64,000 nucleotides of DNA, from positions 372,001-436,000 of the forward strand of contig NZ_CANMFC010000001.1 of the NCBI RefSeq assembly GCF_947497025.1. Direction: 5' to 3'. Every line of letters starts with the position of its first letter. Position 1 is the first letter of the stretch. Position numbers and translations under genes: made by a program. The notes beneath the pieces are model-generated. The model did not search any database, had not been told where the DNA came from, and saw only the letters and a program-made list of their open reading frames with translations. This DNA is from an uncultured Kushneria sp. (GTDB lineage: Bacteria; Pseudomonadota; Gammaproteobacteria; Pseudomonadales; Halomonadaceae). Below are positions 10,501 through 18,796 of the stretch, one piece after another.

Positions 10501-11004
10501 CTGCACCTGGGGCAGGTGCTGGTATCGCATGACGACGCCTACATCATCGACTTTGAAGGCGAACCTGCCCGATCGCTTGATGAGCGTCGCATGAAAAGCA
10601 GCCCGCTGCGCGATGTGGCAGGCGTGGTGCGCTCCTTTGACTATGCCTCGGCCATGGCGCTGGATAACGCCTACCGGGCTGATGTGGCCCACGACCGGGA
10701 GGCGGTCAGTCAGGAGGTCATCATCGACTACCGTCACCGGGTCACGCAGGCGTTTTTGCTGGCCTATCGCCAGGCCACCCATCAGGTAGGGCATGACTGG
10801 CAGTTCGAGGATGGCGCCAGCGCAGCGCTGTCGCTGTTCACGCTGGAAAAGGCCGCCTACGAGATTGCCTATGAGGCCGCCAATCGACCCGCCTGGCTGA
10901 GCGTGCCCATGCGGGGCCTGGTCGCACTCTTTGACGAACTGAGCGCACGCTCGGGCAATGACATGTCCCAATCAGGGGAGGGTCACCATGACGACTCGCA
11001 ATAA
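7525..11004 (+). CDS. treS: Trehalose synthase fused to maltokinase (TreS-Pep2)
   Basis: 1159 residues. The N-terminal part (about 25-575) is a GH13_16 trehalose synthase that interconverts trehalose and maltose. Its motifs are Asp225 in [10 protein letters not shown], Glu about 267 in LLAEANQW, and [12 protein letters not shown] with Asp about 333. The C-terminal half (about 590-1130) is maltokinase, which makes maltose 1-phosphate with ATP. It shows the kinase loop [11 protein letters not shown] near residue 990 and IIDFEGEP near 1008. The fusion channels trehalose into GlgE. Start: adjacent ATGs at 7525 and 7528 follow a GAGGAGGA Shine-Dalgarno at 7508-7515. The 3' end overlaps glgB by 17 bases, suggesting translational coupling. 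Confidence 0.96.
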   Translation: MMNASDVSGSSQQAMAAVEGEPAFIHDPLWYKDAVIYQVHVKSFYDANNDGIGDFQGLIERLDYISGLGVNTIWILPFYPSPRRDDGYDISEYCAVSPDYGTLEQAQQFIKEAHARGLRVITELVINHTSDQHPWFQRARHAPKGSPERDFYVWSDSDTHYSDTRIIFLDTETSNWTWDPVAGQYFWHRFYSHQPDLNFDNPVVFDEVMKVMHYWLEMGVDGLRLDAIPYLVEREGTNNENLPETHDVLKNIRAVIDEHFPDRMLLAEANQWPEDTRPYFGEGDECHMAFHFPLMPRMYMSLAQEDRFPITDILRQTPEIPENCQWAIFLRNHDELTLEMVTDRERDYLWNHYASDRRARINLGIRRRLAPLLERDRRRIELLNSLLLSMPGTPTVYYGDEIGMGDNIHLGDRDGVRTPMQWTMDRNGGFSRADPASMVLPPIMDALYGFQTINVEAQTRDPHSLLNWMRRMLAVRSQQKAFGRGVMKLLYPSNRRILAYIREYTHEETGQVDTILCVANVSRSAQAVELDLSHWEGHVPVEMLGGSTFPPIGQLSYLLTLPPYGFYWFLLAPATTMPHWHTPAQEMMPELLTLVVKQRLDEIGSGRTRRSLENESLPQYLPRRRWFAAKNSTIDRVSLAWAVGLDSAAVDDRASASPTILLGEIEVQAHQQGAEGSSSERYVLPLGLISEDETALLPQQLAMARIRRGRDVGLLTDAFAMPGFPMAVVQALRMGMVLDLTHNAVETDADAPRPGELHFRSTSLLSEMEMSAQDVEMRYLSAEQSNSSVIIDDRMVLKLIRRIESGIHPEAEMGRYLTERGFGHIAPMLGEVTRIDDQGVPHVLMVLQGYIDNQGDAWEWTLNTLERAIRDVSEMVQAEQDGAYDPLATLTGFAGLLGQRLGEMHTLLAMETPEADFAPEIADDARTQAWAESVRAQLARAMEILESHKGSASEEDQQLADWLLERREALAEMADSFAHHARGSLCTRTHGDLHLGQVLVSHDDAYIIDFEGEPARSLDERRMKSSPLRDVAGVVRSFDYASAMALDNAYRADVAHDREAVSQEVIIDYRHRVTQAFLLAYRQATHQVGHDWQFEDGASAALSLFTLEKAAYEIAYEAANRPAWLSVPMRGLVALFDELSARSGNDMSQSGEGHHDDSQ

Positions 11005-13225
11005 AATGAACGTTCGCAGTGCGTCAACCGACATCACTCACCTGCACCCTGACGCCGCACAGGCGCTGGTCGAGGGCACCCATGGCGATCCCTTCGCCGT
11101 GCTGGGGCCGCATGAGGTAGATCATGAGATGGTGGTGCGGGCCTTTTTGCCGCGCGCCATCGGGGTAGAGCTGCTTGAGCGCGACAGCGACCGCGTTCTG
11201 ACGCGGCTGCAGCCCGGGCAGGTGCCGGATCTCTTTGTCGGTCGACTTGATCGGCTGGTGCCCTACCGGCTGCGCATTCGCTGGCCGCATGGTGAGGAGA
11301 TCGTCGAGGATCCCTACGCCTTCGGGCCGCTGCTGGGGGAGCTGGATCTCTATCTGATCGGCGAAGGCAATCATCGCGAGCTGGGCACCTGTCTCGGCGC
11401 ACAGATGATGACGGTGGATGGTGTGGCCGGCGTGCGCTTTGCCGTCTGGGCGCCCAACGCCCGGCGTGTTTCGGTGGTGGGCGAGTTCTGCGGCTGGGAT
11501 GGTCGGCGCTATCCGATGCGACTGCGCCAGCCCACCGGCGTCTGGGAGATTTTCATTCCCGGCCTTGCTGAAGGCAGCGTCTATAAATACGAAATCGTGG
11601 GGCAGCAGGGGCTTTTGCCGCTCAAGGCCGACCCGGTGGCGCGGGCGACCCAGTCGCCGCCCGAAACCGGCTCGGTGGTCGCCGCACCGCTGGCCCATGA
11701 CTGGCAGGACCAGACGTGGATGGATGGACGGGCCGAGCGTCACGGCGCAGATGCCCCCATCTCGGTGTATGAGGTGCACGCCGCCTCCTGGCGGCGTCAC
11801 GGCGGCGATGAAGGTGAGCTCTATAGCTGGAACGATCTGGCGCGCTGGCTGATCCCCTACGTCAAGGAGATGGGCTTCACCCATATCGAGCTGCTGCCGA
11901 TCATGGAGCATCCCTTTGGCGGTTCCTGGGGCTATCAGCCGCTGTCGCAGTTCGCGCCCAGCGGTCGGTTCGGCAAGCCGCAGGAATTCGCTGCCTTTGT
12001 GGATGCCTGCCACCAGGCCGATATCGGCGTCATTCTTGACTGGGTGCCGGCGCACTTTCCGACCGACCCGCACGGGCTGGCCCGCTTTGACGGTACGGCG
12101 CTGTATGAATACCAGGACCCTCGAGAAGGGTTCCATCAGGACTGGAACACCTATATCTACAACCTGGGGCGCCACGAGGTTCACGGCTTCATGCTGGCCT
12201 CGGCGCTGTACTGGCTCAAGCACTTCCATGTGGACGCCCTGCGTGTGGATGCGGTGGCCTCGATGCTTTATCGCAACTACTCGCGCCAGGAAGGGGAGTG
12301 GATTCCCAACCGTCATGGCGGGCAGGAGAATCTGGAGGCGATCGACTTTCTCACTCATCTCAATGAGGTGGTCGGTGAAGAGGCGCCCGGTGCCATCATG
12401 ATTGCCGAGGAGTCCACCGCCTGGCCCGGTGTGAGCCGCCCCGTGTCGGAAGGCGGGCTCGGGTTCAACTACAAGTGGAACATGGGCTGGATGCACGACA
12501 CCCTCACTTACATGAGCGAGGATCCGCTGTATCGCAGCTACCATCACGGCGAGCTGACCTTCTCATTGGTGTATGCGTTTTCCGAGCGCTTCATGCTGCC
12601 GATCTCTCACGATGAGGTGGTGCACGGCAAGGGCTCGTTGATCAACAAGATGCCCGGCGATCGCTGGCAGCAGTTTGCCAATCTGCGTGCGTGTCTTGCG
12701 CTGATGTGGACCCATCCGGGCAAGAAGCTGCTGTTCATGGGCTGTGAGCTGGCCCAGTTTCGCGAGTGGAGTCATGACCGCGAGCTGGACTGGTTTTTGC
12801 TGGCAGACAGCCAGCATCAGGGGATTTCGGATCTGGTGCGTGATCTTAACGCGCTCTACACTCGTGAACCGGCTCTGCATGAGCAGGACTGTGTCCCCGA
12901 AGGGTTTGAGTGGGTGGTCGGTGATGATGCACAGAACAGCGTTCTGGCGTGGCTGAGATGGAGTCGCGACGGCGAGCCGGTGCTGGTGGTGATCAATCTC
13001 ACCCCGCAGTCGCTGTCCGACTACGGCGTCGGCGTGCCTACGGCAGGCTACTGGCAGGAGTGCTTTAACAGCAATGCGCAGGTCTATGGCGGCACGGGTA
13101 CCGGCAATGATGGCGGGCGCGAGAGTGAAGCACGTGAAAGTCATGGCCATCCGTTTACGCTGTCACTGCATCTACCACCACTGGGCGCCGTAATTTTAAA
13201 ACCCGGCAAGCCCGCACTGGAGTAA
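10988..13225 (+). CDS. glgB: 1,4-alpha-glucan branching enzyme GlgB
   Basis: 745 residues, GH13_9. Introduces alpha-1,6 branches into linear glucan made by GlgE. Two N-terminal CBM48-type domains (about 20-125 and 130-230) precede the barrel. Catalytic residues: nucleophile Asp421 in [12 protein letters not shown], Glu474 in [12 protein letters not shown], and Asp542 in [13 protein letters not shown]. The start at 10988 has an AGGGGAGGG Shine-Dalgarno five bases upstream. An in-frame ATG at 10958 lies inside treS with no such site. It is the last gene of the glucan operon. The C-terminal beta domain is normal, with a short insert rich in Gly and Glu near 13090-13140. Confidence 0.96.
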   Translation: MTTRNKMNVRSASTDITHLHPDAAQALVEGTHGDPFAVLGPHEVDHEMVVRAFLPRAIGVELLERDSDRVLTRLQPGQVPDLFVGRLDRLVPYRLRIRWPHGEEIVEDPYAFGPLLGELDLYLIGEGNHRELGTCLGAQMMTVDGVAGVRFAVWAPNARRVSVVGEFCGWDGRRYPMRLRQPTGVWEIFIPGLAEGSVYKYEIVGQQGLLPLKADPVARATQSPPETGSVVAAPLAHDWQDQTWMDGRAERHGADAPISVYEVHAASWRRHGGDEGELYSWNDLARWLIPYVKEMGFTHIELLPIMEHPFGGSWGYQPLSQFAPSGRFGKPQEFAAFVDACHQADIGVILDWVPAHFPTDPHGLARFDGTALYEYQDPREGFHQDWNTYIYNLGRHEVHGFMLASALYWLKHFHVDALRVDAVASMLYRNYSRQEGEWIPNRHGGQENLEAIDFLTHLNEVVGEEAPGAIMIAEESTAWPGVSRPVSEGGLGFNYKWNMGWMHDTLTYMSEDPLYRSYHHGELTFSLVYAFSERFMLPISHDEVVHGKGSLINKMPGDRWQQFANLRACLALMWTHPGKKLLFMGCELAQFREWSHDRELDWFLLADSQHQGISDLVRDLNALYTREPALHEQDCVPEGFEWVVGDDAQNSVLAWLRWSRDGEPVLVVINLTPQSLSDYGVGVPTAGYWQECFNSNAQVYGGTGTGNDGGRESEARESHGHPFTLSLHLPPLGAVILKPGKPALE

Positions 13226-13227
13226 TT

Positions 13228-13291
13228 CGGTAGTGGAGAAGGTCGGTAGCAGGGTAAGTCGATAGTAGGGTAAGTCGATAGTGGGGTACAT
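13228..13291 (+). repeat. Four imperfect 16-bp tandem repeats after glgB
   Basis: Units 13228-13243, 13244-13259, 13260-13275 and 13276-13291 share the pattern CGRTAGYRGRGWARGT and begin four bases after the glgB stop. Units 2 and 3 differ at three positions. Spacing is exactly 16 bases. It may be a slippage-prone microrepeat; no protein is encoded. Confidence 0.75.
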
Positions 13292-13313
13292 GGCGTAGCA
13301 GCACTACGCTATG
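13289..13313 (+). other. Hairpin downstream of glgB
   Basis: Ten-bp stem (13289-13298 with 13304-13313, one G-T wobble) with a CAGCA loop. No T-run follows, so it is at best a weak terminator or an mRNA 3'-end stabiliser for the glucan operon. Confidence 0.5.
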
Positions 13314-13446
13314 TGCGACAAAACGTGCATCGCGGCGATTCGTTAAAGCTTCTTTAATATATGAGAGTGCTTATGAAGTCAGGGTCAGCCGCCTTGTATC
13401 GTCAGCCGCTGGTGGCTGTTCCCGGTTGAGAAAACGGGAGGTCGCC

Positions 13447-13641
13447 ATGCGCCATCATCGACACTATCCCCTTGGTGATATCGCCATTTTTCTTGCAGTG
13501 ATTCTGCTTGCCCTTCTTTTGCTGATGGGTGGCGACACCCTGACGCCTGACCGGGGCAATAATATGCCCGCCTGGTGTGAACACCATGACGGGCATTGTC
13601 CCGACGTTTCAGGCGACCCGGTGCGCAGCCTGAAAGGCTAG
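13447..13641 (+). CDS. Small single-pass membrane protein, unknown
   Basis: 64 residues. It has a basic His/Arg-rich start (MRHHRHYPLG), one hydrophobic segment at about residues 11-28 (IAIFLAVILLALLLLMGG) and a short polar tail with two Cys. The ATG at 13447 is preceded by GGGAGGT at 13436-13442; an upstream in-frame TTG at 13426 has no such site. An AT-rich stretch with an inverted repeat TTAAAG/CTTTAA at 13343-13357 lies upstream and could be the promoter. I do not recognise the family. Confidence 0.6.
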   Translation: MRHHRHYPLGDIAIFLAVILLALLLLMGGDTLTPDRGNNMPAWCEHHDGHCPDVSGDPVRSLKG

Positions 13642-13650
13642 GCGCAGTGG

Positions 13651-14157
13651 TTAATTTTCGATCGCTTCACCAGCACGCTGCAGCAGGCTGGACGTGGCCT
13701 GGCGGGTATCCTGCCAGGCGCTGTTGGCAGCGTCGCTGGTCTTTTGCCATGTCTGCGAGGCCTGCTGGCGCGCGTTCTGCCACCAGTCGTTGCTCCAGGT
13801 GGGCTGCTGCTTGAGCGCGTCGCGGTCCAGATCGACGATAACGTTGTACTCCAGATTGTCCAGATCGGTATCGTTACTGGTTTCAACCGTGAAATCACCG
13901 CGCTGAATGACATAGCCATGATCCTGCGGATCAAAACTGTCGTCGTCGGTTTCAATCACGATGGCCTGAAGGGTCATGTCATCGCCGAACAGCAGGTCTT
14001 CCACTTCCCCGATGTCCTTATCTTCGTTTTGAAGATGGACATGAGCATCCATCAGTTTGTCGGCAGAGTAGAGGCCATCGGTCGCGGGCTGGCTGGCCTG
14101 GGCGATGGTCGCCGCGCTCATCATGACGGCGCCTGCGAGTAGTGAACGATACATCAT
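13651..14157 (-). CDS. Secreted PRC-barrel domain protein
   Basis: 168 residues with a signal peptide (MMYRSLLAGAVMMSAATIAQ, cleavage near residue 22). Residues about 28-110 fit a PRC-barrel pattern (ADKLMDAHVHLQNEDKDIGE, VEDLLFGDDMTLQAIVIE). The C-terminal 50 residues are Gln/Ala/Trp-rich and probably helical. Periplasmic PRC-barrel proteins are common next to stress genes in gammaproteobacteria; no biochemical function is assigned. It is convergent with the small membrane-protein gene, separated by 9 bases. Confidence 0.75.
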   Translation of the reverse strand: MMYRSLLAGAVMMSAATIAQASQPATDGLYSADKLMDAHVHLQNEDKDIGEVEDLLFGDDMTLQAIVIETDDDSFDPQDHGYVIQRGDFTVETSNDTDLDNLEYNVIVDLDRDALKQQPTWSNDWWQNARQQASQTWQKTSDAANSAWQDTRQATSSLLQRAGEAIEN

Positions 14158-14267
14158 TAGGGGTCATCCTTTTGTCATGTTTCCGGAAAATCATGGCACT
14201 CGACAGGTCACCCTGCCTGGCGTTGTCGTTGATCGACAGTTTCACTTAAGCGTTTGCAACCAGTTGG

Positions 14268-14603
14268 TTACGAGGATTTCAGTGGGTCGTGACCCCAGTT
14301 CATCAGGGAGTAACGCCATCGCGAGGTCCTTTTGTCCTCCTTTTGGGGCGGCTGCTTGAGATGGCGTGCCACATACTGGTTAACCTTTTTCATGTGGCTG
14401 TAATCGTCGTCATCCAGTTCTGCCTTGCGCTTTTTCCTGATCTCGACAATGCGGCGCCCCGATTGATGCCCGGTGGATTCGCCGTCGCTGCTGTCGCCCA
14501 CCGATCTTGACTCGTCACTTTCCAGCCACTGTTCAAGCTCTTTCGGCGCCATGTTGACGCTGTCCCTGAAGTCCTGATAGATCGCTTCGTTGTCATCGCT
14601 CAT
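14268..14603 (-). CDS. DUF3140 domain protein
   Basis: 111 residues. The start at 14603 is directly preceded on this strand by GGAGGAC; longer upstream frames have no such site. The core has the DUF3140 pattern (YQDFRDSVNMAPKELEQWL, HQSGRRIVEIRKKRKAELDD, MKKVNQYVARHLKQ). Highly charged and probably cytosolic. DUF3140 proteins of unknown function often sit next to DUF2945 genes, as here (53 bases apart, same strand), so the two are probably co-transcribed. Confidence 0.8.
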   Translation of the reverse strand: MSDDNEAIYQDFRDSVNMAPKELEQWLESDESRSVGDSSDGESTGHQSGRRIVEIRKKRKAELDDDDYSHMKKVNQYVARHLKQPPQKEDKRTSRWRYSLMNWGHDPLKSS

Positions 14604-14655
14604 GGTGTCCTCCCTGACACACGGTGTAATGAAAAACCTGTCCCGCCATGACGGC

Positions 14656-14874
14656 TCAGGCCTTGCGCAGTTCCTTGTGGAGCTTGAGGACGCGGTCGCC
14701 GTCATCCTGCTTGATCATGTAGGCCGGCTCATCGTCTGTGGCGTTGCGGGTGACATCGCTGCCCTTGATGCGGCGGGTGACCTTTTCGGTGTACTTGCGG
14801 GTGACCCTGCCTTCTGCCCAGTGATCGCCCCATTTCCATTTTACCCGCTGACGCTGGCGGTAGTGCTCACTCAT
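14656..14874 (-). CDS. DUF2945 (HVA/Tudor-like) small protein
   Basis: 72 residues, basic. The pattern QRVKWKWGDHWAEGRV, KGSDVTRNATDDEPAY and DRVLKLHKELRKA is characteristic of DUF2945 (hypervirulence-associated, Tudor-like SH3 fold). The ATG at 14874 has AGGGAG seven bases upstream. Longer upstream translation runs through the yihY terminator and is unlikely. It is followed by the DUF3140 gene on the same strand. Confidence 0.8.
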   Translation of the reverse strand: MSEHYRQRQRVKWKWGDHWAEGRVTRKYTEKVTRRIKGSDVTRNATDDEPAYMIKQDDGDRVLKLHKELRKA

Positions 14875-14931
14875 CTCGACGCTCCCTGTCTGCGGTCTCT
14901 TACCAGCAATAGCCTGGCTCGCGTCAGGAGT

Positions 14932-14992
14932 TTGTACAAGAAAAACAAGCACGCCGCCCATTTTGTACAACAATGGGCGGCGCACTTGTACA
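14932..14992. promoter_or_regulatory. Three TTGTACA(A) palindromic sites
   Basis: TTGTACAA occurs at 14932-14939 and 14963-14970, and TTGTACA at 14986-14992, inside 61 bases between yihY and DUF2945. The middle copy forms the loop of the yihY terminator hairpin. Repeated 8-bp palindromes upstream of the DUF2945 gene suggest a regulator binding region. The regulator is not identifiable from the sequence. Confidence 0.4.
14941..14982 (-). terminator. Intrinsic terminator of yihY
   Basis: A perfect 11-bp stem (14952-14962 with 14972-14982) with a 9-base loop lies just after the yihY stop. On the minus strand it is followed by TGCTTGTTTTT, a T-tract expected of an intrinsic terminator. Confidence 0.75.
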
Positions 14993-15014
14993 GCTTATGG
15001 TGTGGTAAGCGGCG

Positions 15015-16052
15015 TCACTCCCGACGGACGTCCTCTTCCGGCGACTGGCCGGCATCAGTAAAGGCGTTCTGGCCGATATCCTTGTCATCGCGTGCCACGG
15101 TATCCGCCGCCCAGGCGCCACGCTTGCCCATCGGTCGCGGTTTGCCGGTGGTGGTGTCCTCGCCGGTCTGTCGTTCCAGCTCACAGTTCAGTGCCGCCCC
15201 CAGAAGCACGATAAAGGCCGACAGCCAGAACCACAGCAGCAGCACCATGACCGCGCCGATGGTGCCGTAGGTCTGGTTGTAGCTGCTGAAGTTGCGCACA
15301 TAGATGGAAAAGCCGATCGACCCCAGCGCCCACAGCAGGGTGGCGGTAACGGAGCCGACGCTGAGCCAGCCCACACGCGAAGGCGCCCGGTCAGGCCCGT
15401 AGCGGTAAAGAATGGTGATGGCGCTGATCACCAGCAAAAGCAGGATGGGCCAGCGAATATAGGTCAGAAGGGTGGTGAGCGTGTCGCCAAAGGGAAGCCA
15501 GGCAATCAGGGGTGGGAGCAGCGCGATGGTGCCCAGCGTCACGATCGTCATCACCATCATGGCGCCGGTGAGTACCCAGGTCATCAGGGTAAGCTTGATC
15601 AGGCCGCGCTCTTCCTTCTCGCCGTAGACAATGTTCAGACCGGCCATCAGGCCACGCATGCCCTTCGAGGCGCTGTAGACCGTGAAGACAAGGCCTGCCA
15701 CGGCGGTAATGCTCATGCCGGTGCCGGCACTGCTGTTGACCGACAGCGCCTGCTGTCGAATGATGCTGGCGGCATCTTCAGGCAGCACGCTGCTGAGCAT
15801 TTCGATCTGGCCCTGAACCTGCTGCGGGTCAAAGGCCAGACCCCAGATCGAAATGAAGGCAGCGATGGCCGGGAAAATCCCCAGAAAGGCATAAAAGGCG
15901 ATGCTGGCCGCAATCAGGGTGGCGTGATTGGCCTCTACCTGGCGCTTGACGCGAAAGAGCGTGTCCTTCCAGCCGCGTCCCGGCATGGCAAACGGCGACG
16001 TGGTGTGATGTCCCCGATCCCTGCCATGGTGCTTGTCGGTGGTGTCCTGCAT
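15015..16052 (-). CDS. YihY/BrkB family inner-membrane protein
   Basis: 345 residues from the ATG at 16052 (MQDTTDKHH). About six hydrophobic segments follow, with family motifs ASIAFYAFLGIFPAIAAF near the first TM and YGTIGAVMVLLLWFWLSAFI near the last, then a polar C-terminal tail of about 55 residues. Proteins of this family were once annotated as ribonuclease BN, an assignment now considered wrong; the family is an integral membrane protein of uncertain function. No strong Shine-Dalgarno marks the start, and an ATG at about 16094 is an alternative. It ends in a clear intrinsic terminator. Confidence 0.88.
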   Translation of the reverse strand: MQDTTDKHHGRDRGHHTTSPFAMPGRGWKDTLFRVKRQVEANHATLIAASIAFYAFLGIFPAIAAFISIWGLAFDPQQVQGQIEMLSSVLPEDAASIIRQQALSVNSSAGTGMSITAVAGLVFTVYSASKGMRGLMAGLNIVYGEKEERGLIKLTLMTWVLTGAMMVMTIVTLGTIALLPPLIAWLPFGDTLTTLLTYIRWPILLLLVISAITILYRYGPDRAPSRVGWLSVGSVTATLLWALGSIGFSIYVRNFSSYNQTYGTIGAVMVLLLWFWLSAFIVLLGAALNCELERQTGEDTTTGKPRPMGKRGAWAADTVARDDKDIGQNAFTDAGQSPEEDVRRE

Positions 16053-16255
16053 GGTTTGGTTACCCCGGTTGAATGGTTCAGGCAGGTGCGTCATGCCTTC
16101 GGGTGCCTGGCGTGTAAATGAAATACCCTGTAGGGGCGTCTCCCAGTGTAGCGACAATAATGCCATCATTGAGATTCGAACCAGGTCACGACGTGAGTGT
16201 TCATGCGTTAAAGGCGGCAGTGCTCGGGTCACGTCATGCTTGAAGGGTTACGTTC

Positions 16256-17605
16256 TTGGTCAGTGTAGAGCGCAGGGAAGGTTTCAACATCAAGATCTCA
16301 CGAGTGCTCAGGGAAGCCACCGAGCACGGGCTGGATCTGTATCTGTTTGTGCCCGCAGAGATCGATCTTCATCGCAATGTTGTCTCCGAGGGGAGTTTTT
16401 ATCACAACGCCATTCACTTAAAGCGCACCTACTACAGCAACCAGCGCCACTTGCCGCTGGCCCATAGCCGTCTGGCGCGCCGCGATCGACAATCCCCTGA
16501 GCGTTATCGCCTGAGCCTGAGTCTTTATGCCTATCAATATGTGGTCGCGCTTGAGCGCCTGATCGCCCCGCTGGAGGGCGATGCTGACCGGATGAGCGTG
16601 GAGGCCCTTGAAGAAATCATTGAGCTGGCGCGTAACGTGCCCAGACGCATGCGGCGCAATCGACCCGGTGATGACAGTCAGCTCAAGTATTTCATCAATA
16701 TCGACAACTATCTGTCCTGGATCACCGAACAGCGGCTTTTGAAGCTGGTCGCCGGGCTGCCCGAGGGCAATGACTCACAGACGCCGGCGCGCGAATCCCT
16801 GCTGGAAATCTGTCAGTTCGAAAACCGCTATCGCGAGGAGCATCAGTACAATTCAAGCCGCGCCGCCCAGAGTCCGTCGCGCATTTCCAACAAGATGCGC
16901 CTGCTGCGCCGGTTGATCGAATACCCGGTCACGCTCAAGCAGCGAACGCGCGAGCTGGGTGCGTGGGAAGAGCGCGGCGTCAAGGCACTGGCGACCGGCG
17001 TGGTAATGCTGGTGATCTCGGTACTGGTACTTGAAGCGCGCAATCTGGTCGGGGATCTGACCCTGCGCTTTGTGTTGATACTGGCGCTTTTGTACGCCAT
17101 GCGTGAGGTCTTCAAGGAGGATCTGCGTAATACGCTGTGGCGCTGGCTGCGGCGGGGCAGGCCCAAGTGGATGCGTCAGTACTTTGATGTGCACAGCAAC
17201 GAGATGGTCGGTCAGCAGCGCGAATGGCTCGACTATGTCCGGTTCAAGCGGCTCGATGACGAGATTCGCGCCACCCGCGGCGGCGGCGTGACCCAGCGTG
17301 AAGAGGTCATCCTGCAGTATCGAAGCCGCTCGAAAATGCTGCCGACCCGGTTTCTCAGCGGCTATGAAGAAACCCGCGAGATCATGATGCTCGATCTTTC
17401 AATGATCGCGAATCTGCTGGAAGACAGCCATCATCATGTCTATCAGCTATGCGATGGTGAGGTGAGTCGCGAAGTGGTCGAGCGACGCTATCAGATCAAT
17501 CTGGTGGCACGCAGCATTCGCGGTTCCCAGAAAACGACCCTGCAGCGCTGGAAAATCAACATGAGCCGTTCGGGCATCGTGGATATCGAGGAATCCACGC
17601 CATGA
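16256..17605 (+). CDS. Two-TM protein of unknown family
   Basis: 449 residues from a TTG start. GAAGGG at 16242-16247 lies 8 bases upstream and an in-frame TGA at 16241 prevents extension. Residues 1-240 and 290-449 look cytosolic, charged and mostly helical. Two hydrophobic segments lie at about 243-262 and 270-285, giving a short hairpin anchor. The C-terminal part ends in YQINLVARSIRGSQKTTLQRW, perhaps a beta-rich domain. I do not recognise the family. Its stop overlaps an in-frame ATG of the next gene, so the two may be co-transcribed. Confidence 0.75.
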   Translation: MVSVERREGFNIKISRVLREATEHGLDLYLFVPAEIDLHRNVVSEGSFYHNAIHLKRTYYSNQRHLPLAHSRLARRDRQSPERYRLSLSLYAYQYVVALERLIAPLEGDADRMSVEALEEIIELARNVPRRMRRNRPGDDSQLKYFINIDNYLSWITEQRLLKLVAGLPEGNDSQTPARESLLEICQFENRYREEHQYNSSRAAQSPSRISNKMRLLRRLIEYPVTLKQRTRELGAWEERGVKALATGVVMLVISVLVLEARNLVGDLTLRFVLILALLYAMREVFKEDLRNTLWRWLRRGRPKWMRQYFDVHSNEMVGQQREWLDYVRFKRLDDEIRATRGGGVTQREEVILQYRSRSKMLPTRFLSGYEETREIMMLDLSMIANLLEDSHHHVYQLCDGEVSREVVERRYQINLVARSIRGSQKTTLQRWKINMSRSGIVDIEESTP

Positions 17606-17637
17606 AGGTAATGCTCAACCCATGCAAGGAGAGATCA

Positions 17638-17952
17638 ATGCAGGACAATTTCGACGAAATGGTTCGTACGCCCGAAAAGCAGGCGGAAGTGGATCAGCAG
17701 TGCCGGTCTCTGGCCCTTTACGAATATGAAAGCTGCCCCTTTTGCCGACGTGTGTTGCATGAAATCGAGCGGTTGTCGCTCAATATTGAACTTCGCAACA
17801 CGCGTGAGGATCCGGCCGCTCGTGAAGAGCTGCGTGAAGGTGGTGGTCGCACCATGGTTCCCTGTCTGCGCATCACTCAGGCCACGGGGGAGACGCACTG
17901 GATGTATGAGTCTGGCGATATTGTGGCCTGGCTGCGCCAGCAGTTCGCCTGA
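17638..17952 (+). CDS. Glutaredoxin-like / GST N-terminal domain protein
   Basis: 104 residues. A thioredoxin-fold redox protein with CPFC at residues 33-36 followed by a cis-Pro region (TMVPCLRI) and a C-terminal MYESGDIVAWLRQQF, the usual glutaredoxin helix. Preferred start 17638 with AAGGAG at 17626-17631, rather than 17602 which overlaps the upstream stop. It has a close paralogue at 22494-22898 with the same CPFC, GGGR and MYES motifs. Likely role: thiol-disulfide exchange with glutathione; the substrate is unknown. Confidence 0.82.
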   Translation: MQDNFDEMVRTPEKQAEVDQQCRSLALYEYESCPFCRRVLHEIERLSLNIELRNTREDPAAREELREGGGRTMVPCLRITQATGETHWMYESGDIVAWLRQQFA

Positions 17953-18040
17953 TATACCGTTATCAAGGGCGCCGGCATGCTGCGGACCGACCATTCACAA
18001 TCATTCACAAAATGTTGGCTGACGACCCGCCAGCACCGTC

Positions 18041-18046
18041 TATGCT
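18041..18046 (+). promoter_or_regulatory. Putative sigma-S-type -10 of first csbD gene
   Basis: CTATGCT (18040-18046) lies 71 bases before the CsbD start. It sits in a stretch ACCGTCTATGCTGTGAA that closely matches the region upstream of the second csbD gene (ACCGTCTACACTGAGAA at 18358-18374). The shape fits the RpoS -10 preference KCTAYRCT. Assignment is by inspection. Confidence 0.45.
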
Positions 18047-18117
18047 GTGAAAAGGCACCGACACATGTGCAGTGCAGCAGAATCCGTCGGCGTCATCACG
18101 CAGAACAGGAGGTCGGC

Positions 18118-18285
18118 ATGTCAGAGTCGAAAGGCGGCAAGGCAGAAGGAATGATCGACAAGCTTGGCGGCAAGATCCAGAAGGAAACCGGCAAGGCCGC
18201 AGGCGACAAGGACCAGATCGAAAAGGGTGAAAAGGATCTGGCCAAGGGCGAACGCAAGGCCAACTCCGATAAGCACAAGGATTGA
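18118..18285 (+). CDS. CsbD family stress protein (first copy)
   Basis: 55 residues, Lys/Gly/Glu-rich, with no aromatic residue. The repeated pattern KAEGMIDKLGGKIQKETGKA and KDLAKGERKAN matches the CsbD family of small general-stress proteins, whose biochemical role is unknown. AGGAGGT at 18107-18113 fixes the start. A second CsbD gene follows 159 bases downstream, and each has its own similar promoter element. Confidence 0.85.
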   Translation: MSESKGGKAEGMIDKLGGKIQKETGKAAGDKDQIEKGEKDLAKGERKANSDKHKD

Positions 18286-18363
18286 CCGGCGTTCACCATG
18301 TTTGTTTTGGCAATGTCTTTTGTGCCGATACAGCGATGACATTGGCAACGCGGCATAACCGTC

Positions 18364-18369
18364 TACACT
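18364..18369 (+). promoter_or_regulatory. Putative sigma-S-type -10 of second csbD gene
   Basis: CTACACT (18363-18369) in the context ACCGTCTACACTGAGAAGGC, 75 bases upstream of the second CsbD start. It shares 14 of 17 bases with the equivalent region of the first copy. Confidence 0.45.
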
Positions 18370-18444
18370 GAGAAGGCGTATCACGGATACGCAGATACCT
18401 CCCAGAGGGTCAGGTATCACATTTTCTACATGGAGGTAACTGTC

Positions 18445-18627
18445 ATGGCTACAGATTCCAAGTCCGACAAGGCTACTGGTGCACTCGACAAGGCAAAGGG
18501 CAAGGTCAAGGAAGCCGTAGGCAAGGCAACCGACAAGCCCGGTACTGAATCCGAAGGCAAGGCCCAGCAGTCCAAGGGACATGCCGAAAGCGCCAAAGGC
18601 AATGTCAAGGACGCTTTCAAAAAGTAA
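18445..18627 (+). CDS. CsbD family stress protein (second copy)
   Basis: 60 residues. MATDSKSDKATGALDKAKGK followed by VKEAVGKATDK is a textbook CsbD pattern. GGAGGT at 18433-18438 is 6 bases before this ATG; the earlier in-frame ATG at 18430 overlaps that site and is unlikely. Highly charged and probably unfolded or helical in the cytosol. A strong terminator follows at 18671. The pair probably serves the general stress response in stationary phase or under osmotic stress. Confidence 0.88.
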   Translation: MATDSKSDKATGALDKAKGKVKEAVGKATDKPGTESEGKAQQSKGHAESAKGNVKDAFKK

Positions 18628-18670
18628 GGCTTTTGATGTTGAAGAGTTCTTTCAATGTAAAGAGTTAATA

Positions 18671-18697
18671 AAAGAGCCGCTCATCGAGCGGCTCTTT
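18671..18697 (+). terminator. Intrinsic terminator after csbD
   Basis: Perfect 11-bp stem AAAGAGCCGCT with AGCGGCTCTTT (18671-18681, 18687-18697) and a CATCG loop, ending in T residues. Confidence 0.85.
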
Positions 18698-18796
18698 CCG
18701 TTGGTCGGTCATTTTTTGTATTTGAAGCACCCTGAGTGCTATGGCTGGTTTCTACCGCATCGTACAATCAGGGTTTTAACGGCAGGAGGCTCTTTC

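Noticed and set aside
15713-15913. Second small minus-strand frame inside yihY
   Set aside because: Out-of-frame shadow with no start signal.
15015-16232. Annotation of YihY as ribonuclease BN
   Set aside because: True RNase BN is the RNase Z homologue; this family is a membrane protein, so the name was not used.
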